57,254 nucleotides of DNA from an uncultured Muribaculaceae bacterium (GCA_910587075.1 CAJUKE010000010.1:14248-71501), one strand, 5' to 3'. Positions 42,224 through 51,720 are shown, counted from the stretch's first letter. Notes: generated by a model not told the origin, from the letters alone. Program-made: numbers and translations.

Positions 42224-43002
42224 GCGGCGGCGTTACCAACCGGCAGATCATTGAAGCGATAGAGGAGTACGCTCCCCTGTCGCTTCAGGAGAGCTGGGAC
42301 AACTCGGGCTGGCAGGTGGGCGACCCCTCCGCGGAGTGCCGCGGGGTGCTCCTCTGCGTCGACCTCACCCCCGAAGTGCTCGCCGAGGCGGTGGCCAAGG
42401 GGTGCGACCTGGTAGTGACCCACCACCCGCTCATTTTCCGCGGCATAAAGAAACTCGTCGGGCGCGACCGCGTGACGGAGTGCCTTACCGAGGCCGTGCG
42501 CCGCGGAGTGAGCGTCTACTCCAGCCATACCTCCACCGACGCGGCTCCCGCCGGGGTGTCGGCCGAGATGGCCCGCATGCTGGGCCTTACCGGCGTGGCC
42601 CCGCTCGATGCCTCGGGCCTCGGAGCCGTCGGCAACCTCCCGTTGCCTATCTCATGGGAAGACTTCGCCGCGAAAGTTAAGGAGACCTTCGGCTGCGCCT
42701 CGCTGCGCCTGTCGCGTCCCGCCCCCGGGATGGCGACCGTGTACCGCGTGGCCCTCTGCGGAGGTGCCGGTGGCGACTTCATCGGCGAGGCCATTGAGGC
42801 CGGGGCCGACGTCTACGTCACCGCCGACTGCAAACACAACCTTTTTCTCGACCGCCGCGACGAGATTCTGCTCATCGACGCCGGGCATTTCGAGACCGAG
42901 CAGTGTACAAAAGCGCTTTTTAAGCGCGTAATTAGCGAAAAATTTCCTAACTTCGCGGTTTGGGAATCAGAGGCAGAGGAAAATCCGGTGCTCTATGTGT
43001 GA
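42220..43002 (+). CDS. Nif3-like dinuclear metal centre protein
   Basis: A 260-residue protein of the Nif3/YbgI family, a hexameric toroid with two metals in each subunit, sometimes annotated GTP cyclohydrolase type 1. Family marks: PLSLQESWDNSGWQVGD at the N-terminus, metal ligands in THHPLIF and SSHTSTDAA, and DAGHFETE near the C-terminus. It is the short form, without the roughly 100-residue inserted domain found in many Bacteroidetes homologs. It is coupled to aspS and lies before the zinc-ribbon gene, a pairing that is common in Bacteroidetes. Confidence 0.9.
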   Translation: MSGGVTNRQIIEAIEEYAPLSLQESWDNSGWQVGDPSAECRGVLLCVDLTPEVLAEAVAKGCDLVVTHHPLIFRGIKKLVGRDRVTECLTEAVRRGVSVYSSHTSTDAAPAGVSAEMARMLGLTGVAPLDASGLGAVGNLPLPISWEDFAAKVKETFGCASLRLSRPAPGMATVYRVALCGGAGGDFIGEAIEAGADVYVTADCKHNLFLDRRDEILLIDAGHFETEQCTKALFKRVISEKFPNFAVWESEAEENPVLYV

Positions 43003-43052
43003 GCCCCGGGGTATTCTCCGCCCTTTGACACGTTAAACAACAACCATACAAT

Positions 43053-43829
43053 ATGGCCACAGATAAAAAGAAAACCGATAACCTCTCGGTGGAGAGCCGC
43101 CTGGAGTCGCTCTACAAGCTCCAGACTGTTCTCAGCGAAATCGACCGTATCAAGACAATCCGCGGCGAGCTCCCTCTCGAAGTCAAGGACCTGGAGGACA
43201 ACCTCGAAGGTCTCAAGACCCGTATCGCGAACTACGAGGCTGAAATCGAACAGCTCAACGACAAGCTCGCCCAGGAGAAGGTGAAGGCCGAGGACTCCCA
43301 GGCTAAAATCGCCCGCTACAAGGAGCAGCTCGACAACGTGCGCAACAACCGCGAGTTCGACCTCCTCTCGAAAGAGGTCGAGTTCCAGACCCTCGAAATC
43401 GAGCTTTGCGAGAAGCACCAGGGTGAGTACGCCCGCATGATCGAGAACAAGCGCCGCGACATCGAAACCACCCGCGAGAAACTCAGCGACCACGAGCACG
43501 TACTCGCCGAGAAGAAGGCCGAGCTGGAGGAAATCGTCAGCGAGACCCGCCAGGACGAGGAGCGCCTCCGTGAGCAGGCCAAGAACCTGGAGACCCAGAT
43601 CGACGAGCGCACCCTCACCGCGTTCAAGCGTATCCGCAAGAACGCCCGCAACGGCCTCGGCGTGGTCTACATCCAGCGTAACGCCTGCGGCGGCTGCTTC
43701 AACCGCATCCCGCCCCAGCGCCAGCTCGAAATCAAGATGCGCAAGAAGATTCTCGTGTGCGAATACTGCGGCCGCATCCTGATCGACCCGGAGATCGCCG
43801 GAATCCACGAGGAGGCTCCCTCGAAGTAA
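43053..43829 (+). CDS. Coiled-coil protein with C-terminal C4 zinc ribbon
   Basis: A 258-residue protein. Residues 15-190 are predicted long antiparallel coiled coil. Residues 200-245 form a C4 zinc ribbon with cysteine pairs in ACGGC and CEYC, typical of the DksA-like zf-RING_7 family (PF02591). Members pair with Nif3-like genes; the biochemical role is unknown but nucleic-acid or ribosome binding has been proposed. There is a 50-base gap after the Nif3-like gene. Confidence 0.87.
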   Translation: MATDKKKTDNLSVESRLESLYKLQTVLSEIDRIKTIRGELPLEVKDLEDNLEGLKTRIANYEAEIEQLNDKLAQEKVKAEDSQAKIARYKEQLDNVRNNREFDLLSKEVEFQTLEIELCEKHQGEYARMIENKRRDIETTREKLSDHEHVLAEKKAELEEIVSETRQDEERLREQAKNLETQIDERTLTAFKRIRKNARNGLGVVYIQRNACGGCFNRIPPQRQLEIKMRKKILVCEYCGRILIDPEIAGIHEEAPSK

Positions 43830-43885
43830 GGGCATTCCTCTTCCGATTCGCGAAGAACAGATCCAACGCCCTGGCAGGATAGAAG

Positions 43886-44815
43886 GTGGTAACGGAATTA
43901 TCCAGGCTCGCGCTGCCGAAAGGCGCGGCCAACCGCCACGCTTTCAACTCGGCGGAATTCGCCTCCCTCAACGAGGCGAAAGCCACCCGTGTGTCTTTCC
44001 TGGCCATTGGCGACAAGAAACCGAAACTTTGGCTGACCGCCGGTCTCCGCTCAGGAGAGTGGCGGTCGCCTTTTTCCGCCCCGTTCGGGGGGTGGATGGG
44101 GATGCCCGACGTGTCGCAGCGCGCCATGTGCGATGCCGCCCGCGACCTGCGCCTTTGGGCCGCGGAGCGCGGCGAGCCGCTGCGGATCACGCTCCCCCCG
44201 CTCGTCTACGACCCTACGTTCCTCACCAAGAGTCTCTACGCCCTTGAGCGCGAGGGGCGTATCGAGCTGCTGCAGCCCGACTATTATTCCCTCGTGGCCG
44301 ACTTTGCTGACTATGAGTCGCGTATGAGCGGCGCGGCGCGCAACAAGTTGTCCAACGCCCTGAAGCACCCCTTCCAGTTCGAGGCTTTCCCGAAGGCCAA
44401 GGGGGAGGCGCTCGCCAGGGCCTACGCCGTGATCGAGCGTAACCGGGCCGAAAGGGGCTACCCCCTGGCTATGAGTCTGGCCGACGTTGAGGCCACCCGC
44501 GCCATAATACCGATGGACGCCTTCGTGCTTTCGCTCGACGGGGCCGACCGCGCCGCCGCGCTCGTGTTCCGCGTGCTCCCCGACGTCGGGCTGGTGGTTT
44601 ACTGGGGCAATACCGCCGACAGCAACGAGTCAAGGGCCATGAATATGCTGGCCTTCAAGGTTTTCGAATATTATTATAACGATGGCCGGGTGCGACTGCT
44701 CGACATCGGCCCCTCCGACCTCGACGGGGAACCGAACCTGGGCCTGATGGAATTCAAGGAGGGGATAGGTTGCAGGGTAAGTCCGCGCTTCACCGTGCGT
44801 ATTGACGGCAAATGA
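43886..44815 (+). CDS. GNAT/FemAB-like acyltransferase
   Basis: A 309-residue cytosolic protein of the FemAB/BioF2-like branch of the GNAT fold. The N-terminal half (WLTAGLRSGEWRSPFSAPFGGW, SLYALEREGRIELLQPDYYSLV) is followed by a helical hinge (ARNKLSNALKH) and a C-terminal acetyltransferase-like half (RAYAVIERNRAERGYPLAMS, AAALVFRVLPDVGLVVYWGN, LLDIGPSDLDGEPNLGLMEFK). Such enzymes add amino acids or acyl groups to wall or lipid precursors. The substrate is unknown. The only possible start at the N-terminus is GTG 43886; an in-frame stop lies two codons upstream. Confidence 0.68.
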   Translation: MVTELSRLALPKGAANRHAFNSAEFASLNEAKATRVSFLAIGDKKPKLWLTAGLRSGEWRSPFSAPFGGWMGMPDVSQRAMCDAARDLRLWAAERGEPLRITLPPLVYDPTFLTKSLYALEREGRIELLQPDYYSLVADFADYESRMSGAARNKLSNALKHPFQFEAFPKAKGEALARAYAVIERNRAERGYPLAMSLADVEATRAIIPMDAFVLSLDGADRAAALVFRVLPDVGLVVYWGNTADSNESRAMNMLAFKVFEYYYNDGRVRLLDIGPSDLDGEPNLGLMEFKEGIGCRVSPRFTVRIDGK

Positions 44816-44875
44816 GGCGCATTGTTGGCACTTTGGGCTGATTTTCGGGGTAAATTTGGCAAAATGTGATTTTTT

Positions 44876-44918
44876 ATTCGTTTATACGCGTTGTATAAAC
44901 GAATTTTATGTATATTTG
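44876..44918 (+). promoter_or_regulatory. Promoter -7 element of the adhesin gene, behind a long palindrome
   Basis: TATATTTG at 44911-44918. Just upstream is a perfect inverted repeat with 12-base arms, ATTCGTTTATAC (44876-44887) and GTATAAACGAAT (44893-44904), with a 5-base centre. It covers the region where a -33 box should be. It may be an operator, and could also act as terminator of the acyltransferase gene. The leader to ATG 45047 is about 120 bases. Confidence 0.6.
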
Positions 44919-45046
44919 TGGCAGACAATGGCTCCTTACCGCGGAGCATTGTCGCACAGGGACCTTACAATATTTGATAACCAGCGATTTGGATTACACA
45001 CAGCCAATTATCATCGTTTGAAATCACAATTGCTAAAACCAATTAT

Positions 45047-48000
45047 ATGTTTAAATCACTGATCCACCGTTTCGCGGGGCTACTCTCCCTGGCGGCGGTT
45101 CTTTCAATCTCCGGCAGCCCGGCGTCGGCCCAGCAGAAGGCCTACCGCGGTTCGCCTGCGGAAACAGCGGCCACCCAGCAGGCCCGCCCGTTCAGCCATT
45201 ATATGAAGGCGCGCGACAACTCCGGGCTCAATTCCATCAGCGCCGCCCCGGCGAGGATGGGTTCCCGCACGTTCTCCGCGTCGTCAGCTGCCGCCGCCGC
45301 TTCGAGGGTAACCATCGGCGGTTATGTGACCGGCACCGGCAATCTGCCTGTCGGTATCTACTCTTTCGACGCCGGACCCAACCCCCAGCTCACTCTCCTT
45401 TTCCACGACGATGAGGCACGCCTCGCCGCTGACGGCGGCGGAACGTACTACGACGGCAAGTACTACTACGTCGAGTGGCACTACGGGCTGATGTCCGACG
45501 AAATCTACGCGCACTACGGCATCCAGGAAACTGAGAACTGGACCGAGCTGTACCGCAGCGCGATGGACCAGAACCCCATCGACGAGCACAGCATCGCGCT
45601 CGACCTCACTTACTGCCCGGCCGACAAGACCATCTACGGCGTGTTCGAGGACTACGACGTGATTGCCGACACATATAACTATTACTTCGGTCGACTCAAC
45701 CAGTATGGCGAGCGCGAGGGGATCGCGCAGATCGACCGCCGCTACTGGGCCATCGCTTCCGATGCCGCGGGCAATATCTTCGCGGTCGACGAGGAGGGGT
45801 GGCTCTGTTCTTTTGACCGCTCTTCGGGAGCGGTGAAGCGCATAGGTGACACCGGCATAGATCCCTTCTATATGCAGTCGGCTTGTTTCGACTTCCGCAC
45901 CGGCACTATGTACTGGGTTGCCAACGGCAAGAGCATCCTCACGGCGCTCTACACCGTGGATACCGCTACCGGCGCCGTCACCAAGGTGTGCAACATCCCC
46001 GGCGATGAGCAGATGGTAGGCATCTACGTTGTCGACCACTCTTATGCCGACGAGGCCCCCTTCAAGGCTACCGGCTTGACGGCGAACTTTGAGCGCGGCT
46101 CCCTTTCGGGCACCGCCGACTTCACTATGCCGACGGCCACGTACGCGGGCGCCGCTCTCTCCGGCACGCTCAACTACACCGTGACCCTTAACGGCGCTAC
46201 CGCCGCTACCGGTACCGCCGCCGCGGGAGCGCCTGTGAGCGCTCCGATCACCGCCCCCGCCGCGGGCAACTACGATGTGGAGGTATTCGCGTCGAACGCC
46301 GCGGGTGACGGCCCATCGGTGAAGACCTCGCTGTGGATTGGCGACGACGTGCCTACCGCCCCGACGGGTGTCAAGGCTACCAAGGGTGCCAACAAGGTTA
46401 CCGTGAGCTGGACCGCCCCGACGGCCACCTCGCACGGCGGATTCCTCAACCAGGCGGCGCTCCGCTACAAGGTGACCCGCTTCCCCGATATGAAGGTGCT
46501 GGCCGAGGAGCTCGCATCCACAACCATCGAGGACGCCAACCTCGGGGTGCCCATCAAATCGTATTGGTACGAGGTTCGGGCCCTCTCCGGTGAGCAGCAG
46601 GGTGGGGCGGCAACGTCAAACAACCTCGTGTTCGGCACTCACTACGAGGTGCCTTACTTCGAGGACTTCGCCAACGACGGCTCCTGGCCCCTCTTCACCA
46701 CTATTGATGTCGACGACGATGGCAAGGAGTGGCTCTACTACGCCGACAAACAGGCCGTTGGGTGTATGGCTACCCAGCGCAACGACGTCAGCGACGACTG
46801 GCTGATTACCGCGCCCATCTATCTGACATCGAACCGCTCGTATGTGCTCGCCTTTGATGCCGCTTCGACCACCAACACTATGGCGGAGGCCTTCGAGGTG
46901 TCGATTGGCACTACCGCTACCGTCGCCGGTATGGGCCGAGTGATCATGCCCCGCACCGAGGTGAAGAGCTCCGCGTTCGTTACTTTCGAGCAAGAATTCT
47001 CCGTGCCCTCCGACGGGCTTTACTATATCGGGTTCCACGACGTGTCGCCCAAATACCGCAACTGGCTCTATCTTGACAACATCACCGTAATCCCCGGCAA
47101 GAACCTCAACGCTCCGGCGGCTGTGGCCGACCTCGCCGTGACTCCCGCCGAGAACGGGCGCCTCGCTGCGACTGTAAGCTTCACCGCCCCCTCGCGCACT
47201 GCCGATGGCGGACCCCTCGCCGCGCTGACCTCGATCGAGCTCTACCGCGGGTCGGCCAAGATAAACACTTTCGAGAACCCCGCTCCCGGCAGCGCCCTCA
47301 GCTTCGAGGATGTCAAGGCCCAGCAGGGTGTCAACGAGTACACCGTGGTGTGCTACAACGGTACTGATGCGGGCGAACCCGCCTCGGCCTCGGCCTGGGT
47401 TGGTGTCGACATCCCCAAGGCCGTTACGAACGTGGTGGCCCGGGAGAATGCCGACGGCTCGTTCACCATCACCTGGGACGCCGTGACCGAGGGCGCCAAC
47501 GGTGGCTTCATCGACCCGGCCCAGATATGCTACTTCGTGGCCCGCTCGACCGATAACGACACTTTTGCCGACCAGCTCTTCACCACCACCGTCACCGACC
47601 GTCCGTCGACCGCGGAACACACCACGATGGCCTACCTCGTGGTTGCCCTCTCGCAGGGTGGCCAGTCGGATTGGGCCATATCCAACGTGGTTGTGGTTGG
47701 CACTCCCCACGAGCTCCCCTATGCCGAATCGTTCGCCGCCATGGCTCTCCAGGCCGGTCCCTGGGCCGCCATCGTAAATGAGGGCGACGGCGACTGGGAG
47801 ATGAAGCAGGGTGGCTTCAAGCCCTTCACGCAGGGCGTTCAGGACGAGGACGGCGGCATGATCGCCTTCGTTCCCGCCGGTGCCGGCGACAGCGGGGCGC
47901 TCTATTCCGGCAAGTTCAATATCAGCAGCTCGGTGAACCCCACCCTCAGCTTCTGGTACTACAACAATCCGGGCGATAACGGCTCCATCAAGGTCATGAT

Positions 48001-49603
48001 CTCCAAGAACGGCGGCGACTTCGAGGAGGCTTACGCCGTTGACTTCGCCACTGCCTCCGGTGCGAAGGCCTGGACCAAGGCCGAGGTGCCCCTGAAGAAT
48101 CTCCAGGCTGATTGCCGCCACATTCGCCTCGCCTTCGAGGTTGTGGCAGGGTCGGACAACGAAATCTACCTCGACAACATCCGCCTCTACGACAATATCG
48201 ACAACGATCTCATTGTAAGCGCCATCAAGGTGCCCTCGCGCCTTACTTTCCAGAAGCACGCCCTCGTGGATGTCACTGTAAAGAATATCGGCCAGGCCGC
48301 TTCCGGGGGCTACTCCGTGAACCTCTTCCGTGATGACGCTATCGTTGGCACGCAGTCGGTGGCCGAAGGGCTCGCCGTCGACGCCACCAAGACCGTCTCT
48401 TTCGAGGAGCTCCCGACCCTCGAATTCGGCAAGGAGGTCACCTACTACGCCGTGGTTGATTACGCCGCCGACCAGAACACCTCCAATAACCGCTCCGAGA
48501 GCGTGACGGTGAAGGTGAAGCAGCCCGCGTTCCCCGCAGTCAAGGACCTCGGCATAGCGATTGACGGCTCCAACGCCGTGCTCACCTGGAGCGAACCCTC
48601 AGCCGACGCCGGCGATGCCGAGGCCGTTACCGAGGATTTCGAGGCCTACACTCCGTTCGCCATCGACAATTTCGGCGACTGGATGAACGTCGACGTTGAC
48701 AAATACGAGACCTACGGAATTCAGTACGGTTCTTACCCCAATATGTACGACCCGAAGGCATGGATGGTGTTCAATCCCGTTAAGGCCGGACTCTCGATCG
48801 CCTACGACAATGGCGACCCCAACGCGTTCGCTCCCGCCTCCGGCGCGCAGTACCTCCTGGCGTTCTGCTCGATCGACCCCAAGACCGAGGAGGATATGCC
48901 TAACGACGACTGGCTGATCTCGCCCGAGCTGTCGGGTATGGCCCAGACCATCACCTTCAAGGTTAAGCGTCTCGGCATGCAGTACGCCGAAAGCTTCGAG
49001 GTGCTCGCCTCCGAGAAGACCGACGACATAGCCGACTTCACCCGCGTTTTTGCCGGTAGCGATATCGCCGGATTCGAGAGCTGGAACACCGTGAGCGTTC
49101 CCCTCCCCGCCGGCACGAAGTATTTCGCCATCCGCTGCAACTCCTACGGCGGTTTCGCCCTGATGCTCGACGACGTGACCTACGTTCCCGCCTCGGAGCG
49201 CCCCGTCGAGCTCCAGCTCCTGGGCTACAACGTTTACCGCGACAATGTGAAGGTTAACGACGCCGCGGTGACCTCGACAAGCTTCACGCACCCGCTGACT
49301 GATGCCGCCGAGCACCTCTACCACGTCACCGCCCTCTACGACAAGGGTGAGTCCGCCCCCTCAAACAAGGTGTCGACCATCACCGGCGCCGTTGAGGCAG
49401 TCGATGCGCCGACATACACCGTATCCACCGCCTCGGGCGTGATCGCCATCGCCAACGCCCAGGGACGCGCCATCAGCGTCTACGGCGCCGACGGTCGCCC
49501 GGTCTACAGCGGTGAAGGCACAGCGATGACCCTCGTGCGCGTCACCTCCGGCGTCTATCTCGTAGCCGTCGGCACGGAAGTCACCAAAGTAGCCGTTAAG
49601 TAA
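45047..49603 (+). CDS. Large secreted adhesin with cleaved-adhesin, Fn3 and CARDB-like domains and a T9SS-like C-terminus
   Basis: A 1518-residue exported protein. Signal peptide to about 29. Residues 85-345 look like a propeller or beta-repeat domain. Fibronectin type III-like domains follow (about 345-525). Three domains of the gingipain cleaved-adhesin (choice-of-anchor J) type lie at about 533-685, 895-1045 and 1185-1390; each has a W-x-x-D start, a WLIT/WLIS strand or equivalent, and ends YLDNI or LDDV. More Fn3-like segments separate them, and a CARDB-like domain (about 1050-1160) is present. The last 70 residues are a T9SS-like sorting domain (ISVYGADGRPVYSG, TSGVYLVAV, KVAVK). It should be displayed on the surface and bind host or matrix ligands, as do gingipain adhesin regions. 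Confidence 0.82.
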   Translation: MFKSLIHRFAGLLSLAAVLSISGSPASAQQKAYRGSPAETAATQQARPFSHYMKARDNSGLNSISAAPARMGSRTFSASSAAAAASRVTIGGYVTGTGNLPVGIYSFDAGPNPQLTLLFHDDEARLAADGGGTYYDGKYYYVEWHYGLMSDEIYAHYGIQETENWTELYRSAMDQNPIDEHSIALDLTYCPADKTIYGVFEDYDVIADTYNYYFGRLNQYGEREGIAQIDRRYWAIASDAAGNIFAVDEEGWLCSFDRSSGAVKRIGDTGIDPFYMQSACFDFRTGTMYWVANGKSILTALYTVDTATGAVTKVCNIPGDEQMVGIYVVDHSYADEAPFKATGLTANFERGSLSGTADFTMPTATYAGAALSGTLNYTVTLNGATAATGTAAAGAPVSAPITAPAAGNYDVEVFASNAAGDGPSVKTSLWIGDDVPTAPTGVKATKGANKVTVSWTAPTATSHGGFLNQAALRYKVTRFPDMKVLAEELASTTIEDANLGVPIKSYWYEVRALSGEQQGGAATSNNLVFGTHYEVPYFEDFANDGSWPLFTTIDVDDDGKEWLYYADKQAVGCMATQRNDVSDDWLITAPIYLTSNRSYVLAFDAASTTNTMAEAFEVSIGTTATVAGMGRVIMPRTEVKSSAFVTFEQEFSVPSDGLYYIGFHDVSPKYRNWLYLDNITVIPGKNLNAPAAVADLAVTPAENGRLAATVSFTAPSRTADGGPLAALTSIELYRGSAKINTFENPAPGSALSFEDVKAQQGVNEYTVVCYNGTDAGEPASASAWVGVDIPKAVTNVVARENADGSFTITWDAVTEGANGGFIDPAQICYFVARSTDNDTFADQLFTTTVTDRPSTAEHTTMAYLVVALSQGGQSDWAISNVVVVGTPHELPYAESFAAMALQAGPWAAIVNEGDGDWEMKQGGFKPFTQGVQDEDGGMIAFVPAGAGDSGALYSGKFNISSSVNPTLSFWYYNNPGDNGSIKVMISKNGGDFEEAYAVDFATASGAKAWTKAEVPLKNLQADCRHIRLAFEVVAGSDNEIYLDNIRLYDNIDNDLIVSAIKVPSRLTFQKHALVDVTVKNIGQAASGGYSVNLFRDDAIVGTQSVAEGLAVDATKTVSFEELPTLEFGKEVTYYAVVDYAADQNTSNNRSESVTVKVKQPAFPAVKDLGIAIDGSNAVLTWSEPSADAGDAEAVTEDFEAYTPFAIDNFGDWMNVDVDKYETYGIQYGSYPNMYDPKAWMVFNPVKAGLSIAYDNGDPNAFAPASGAQYLLAFCSIDPKTEEDMPNDDWLISPELSGMAQTITFKVKRLGMQYAESFEVLASEKTDDIADFTRVFAGSDIAGFESWNTVSVPLPAGTKYFAIRCNSYGGFALMLDDVTYVPASERPVELQLLGYNVYRDNVKVNDAAVTSTSFTHPLTDAAEHLYHVTALYDKGESAPSNKVSTITGAVEAVDAPTYTVSTASGVIAIANAQGRAISVYGADGRPVYSGEGTAMTLVRVTSGVYLVAVGTEVTKVAVK

Positions 49604-49650
49604 TCCACTCTACCCCCCGGCCTCCCGGTCGGGGGGCTACAAAGCAAGGC

Positions 49651-49703
49651 CGGAGATTCCGCGCGATAATTTGTTGCGCGGAATCTCCGACCTCGTTTTT
49701 TTT
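49651..49703. terminator. Terminator between convergent genes
   Basis: Perfect 14-base stem CGGAGATTCCGCGC (49651-49664) / GCGCGGAATCTCCG (49676-49689), followed on the plus strand by ACCTCG and eight Ts. It ends the adhesin gene and probably serves the convergent lipoprotein gene too. Confidence 0.85.
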
Positions 49704-49715
49704 CGAGGGGGGAGG

Positions 49716-50117
49716 TTAGAGCTCCTCGTTGGTGTAGATAATCACGGCTTCCTCGCCGGAGTCGTTACCCTTGTAAACGATCTTATAGCCGCGGCCCGTC
49801 TTCTTCACCAGTTCGGTGAAACGGCGGTTGGCGGGATTGTGTACCACCGTGCGCGACAGCTCCTTCTTGGTTTCGTCGACGGCGGCCTGGAGGTCAGTCA
49901 TCTCTACGGTTTCCTCGTCAATCACATAGTTGTAAATCACATACTCGTCGTCGAAGTCGAGCGACATCTTCTCAATGCCTGGCATCTTCTGGTTTTCAAC
50001 CTGCTTGTTGATTTCCTCTACAGCCTTGGCCAGGCCGGCATCCTTGCCTCCGCAGGAGGACATCACCGCGAGCATGGCGGCTATCGCCAGGCACGCGACA
50101 TAACGCATTGCTTTCAT
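49716..50117 (-). CDS. Small lipoprotein of unknown function
   Basis: A 133-residue lipoprotein with lipobox M19-S-S-C22 followed by GGKD. The mature part has two helices (LAKAVEEINKQVENQK, MTDLQAAVDETKKELSRTVV) around short strands (MSLDFDDEYVIYNYVI), ending in an alpha/beta segment. Not recognised. The second Met (residue 4) is an alternative start. The promoter at 50176-50207 fits this gene. Confidence 0.72.
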   Translation of the reverse strand: MKAMRYVACLAIAAMLAVMSSCGGKDAGLAKAVEEINKQVENQKMPGIEKMSLDFDDEYVIYNYVIDEETVEMTDLQAAVDETKKELSRTVVHNPANRRFTELVKKTGRGYKIVYKGNDSGEEAVIIYTNEEL

Positions 50118-50175
50118 CAGTCTCTAAAATTAATTTGTGAAAAATGATTTGTATGATGTGAATGAATATACAATG

Positions 50176-50207
50176 CGAAATTACAAAATCCCCCACACCC
50201 CGCCAAA
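50176..50207 (-). promoter_or_regulatory. Promoter of the small lipoprotein gene
   Basis: On the minus strand, TTTG (50204-50207), 20 bases, TAATTTCG (50176-50183; one mismatch). The leader to ATG 50117 is about 55 bases. Confidence 0.65.
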
Positions 50208-50232
50208 TCCCCCCACTAAGTAAGAAATTTGT

Positions 50233-51294
50233 TTAACGGGTTGGGGTGGCGGAGAGGAGGAGGTCGGAGAGGAGGGTGGGGGTGAGGCCGGTGATGATGG
50301 CGGGGATGTCGAGGGGGGCGAGGGCGGCGGTGAGGGCGGCGCGGGTGAGGGGGATGCCGTTGAGGGCGTTGAGGATGGTGTCGAGGTCGCCGGTGAGGAA
50401 GAAGTCGCCCTGGAGGTTGGCGCGGCGGATGATGGGAGCGGAGGTCGCGTTTTCAGTGTGAGCGCCGGTCGGGTCTCCCGCGGTGTCGGCGAGGGTGATA
50501 GTCGCGAGAAATTCGCCGACACCTTCGATGCGTCGGCGGGCCACGAGGTCGCGGGCCGTGTGGCGGGCCGTGTGGCCGTAAATCCATTCGGGGTCGAAGT
50601 AGGGGGCGGCGAGGCGGTCGATCTCGGCGATGTCGTCGGTGGTGAGCGTCAGGCGGCGGTCGCCGCAGAACCGCTCCACGAGGTGCCGGTCGAGCGTTTC
50701 GCGGGTGAGGCCGGGGAGGTGTTCGCGCAGGGTGGTGACGCGCGAGCGCACCGATGCGACCCCCTTGGCGGCGAGTTTTTCGCGCGAGGGGGTGAGGGCG
50801 GCGGCCATCGTCGCCGGGTCGGAGTCGAGAAGCATGGTGCCGTGGACGATGCTCCGCGAAGGGGGGATGCGCATAAAGGAGTTGCCGCTGACCTTGCGCC
50901 CGCCGATCGTGATGTCGTTGCGCCCCGAAACCTCGGCGGGGATGCCGAGGGCGCCGAGGGATTCGGCCACGGCGCCGCAGTAGCGCGCGAACGTCGCGGC
51001 CACGTCGGCCGATGAGGCCACCATGCAGAGCATAAGGTTGTCGCTGTCGGCATACACGCATCCGCCGCCGCTCTTGCGTCGGTAAAACTCGATGCCGCGC
51101 TCCCGGCAGTAGGGGAGGTTGACTTCCGACTCGATAATCTGGTGCCGGCCGAAAATGACGGTCGGCCCTACGGCCCAGGTGAAGAAAAACTCGTCGGAGT
51201 AGTTGCGGGCGAGGTGCTCCTCCATGGCGAGGAACCAGGGGAGGGGGCGGCCTGAGGCTGCCCCGGCGGGGAGTTCGGGATGGGTAAATTCCAT
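50233..51294 (-). CDS. lplA: Lipoate-protein ligase
   Basis: A 353-residue enzyme of the LplA family, which attaches lipoate to E2 and GcvH proteins with ATP. Family marks are Y71-R-R-K74-SGGGCV, GRNDI, the candidate catalytic Lys134 in GGRKVSGN, and HGTML near 155. The C-terminal accessory domain (about 240-353) is present, as in E. coli LplA, and is unusually rich in Thr, Ala and Pro near its end. No GcvH or E2 gene lies in the window. A TAACTTCG element at 51323-51330 (minus strand) may be its promoter. Confidence 0.85.
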   Translation of the reverse strand: MEFTHPELPAGAASGRPLPWFLAMEEHLARNYSDEFFFTWAVGPTVIFGRHQIIESEVNLPYCRERGIEFYRRKSGGGCVYADSDNLMLCMVASSADVAATFARYCGAVAESLGALGIPAEVSGRNDITIGGRKVSGNSFMRIPPSRSIVHGTMLLDSDPATMAAALTPSREKLAAKGVASVRSRVTTLREHLPGLTRETLDRHLVERFCGDRRLTLTTDDIAEIDRLAAPYFDPEWIYGHTARHTARDLVARRRIEGVGEFLATITLADTAGDPTGAHTENATSAPIIRRANLQGDFFLTGDLDTILNALNGIPLTRAALTAALAPLDIPAIITGLTPTLLSDLLLSATPTR

Positions 51295-51389
51295 AATCAG
51301 GGTGCGCGGTGGTTCCGCGCTCCGAAGTTACGACAAATTCCCGTCACCGAGTGCCCCCGGGGCGCTTAAAATTTGGGCGGACCAGGATG

Positions 51390-51650
51390 TCAGCGCGCTT
51401 TGCGGGCTTTCTCGCGACGGCGGGCTCGGGCCTTTTCGGCCACTACGGCAGCGGCAGCCATCTCTATCTCCTTGCGGGCCTGCTCTTTGGCGGCTTTCAC
51501 CTGGGCGTCGGCGCGCTGTACGCGCAAGTCGGCTTTGCGGCGGGCGCGCGTTTTGGTACGGTTAGCTCCGCCGGCGGTTACGGCGACTCCGAGGCTCATG
51601 CCGAGCAGCATTATCCCGGCCACGCCGAGTATTTTTTCAATCATTCGCAT
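51390..51650 (-). CDS. Small membrane-anchored basic protein
   Basis: An 86-residue protein with one N-terminal hydrophobic segment (6-26) and a tail of Lys, Arg and Ala (RTKTRARRKADLRVQRADAQ, then AEKARARRREKARK) that probably forms a charged helix. Nothing more is recognised. ATG at 51644 is an alternative start. Its compositional bias could mislead, so coding status is moderate. It lies alone between the lipoate ligase and the divergent nucleoside kinase. Confidence 0.5.
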   Translation of the reverse strand: MRMIEKILGVAGIMLLGMSLGVAVTAGGANRTKTRARRKADLRVQRADAQVKAAKEQARKEIEMAAAAVVAEKARARRREKARKAR

Positions 51651-51720
51651 ATTATTCGTATTAAAGATTCTTATGAGGGTAAAACACGGCCGGGAGTCGG
51701 TTGGTTTCGTGATTTTTCAT

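Noticed and set aside
46616..48259. A 547-codon open frame opposite the adhesin
   Set aside because: Antisense of a repeated beta-rich gene; no recognisable domain.
49671..50147. A 158-codon plus-strand frame across the small lipoprotein gene
   Set aside because: The minus strand has a proper lipobox, promoter and terminator; this frame starts within the terminator.
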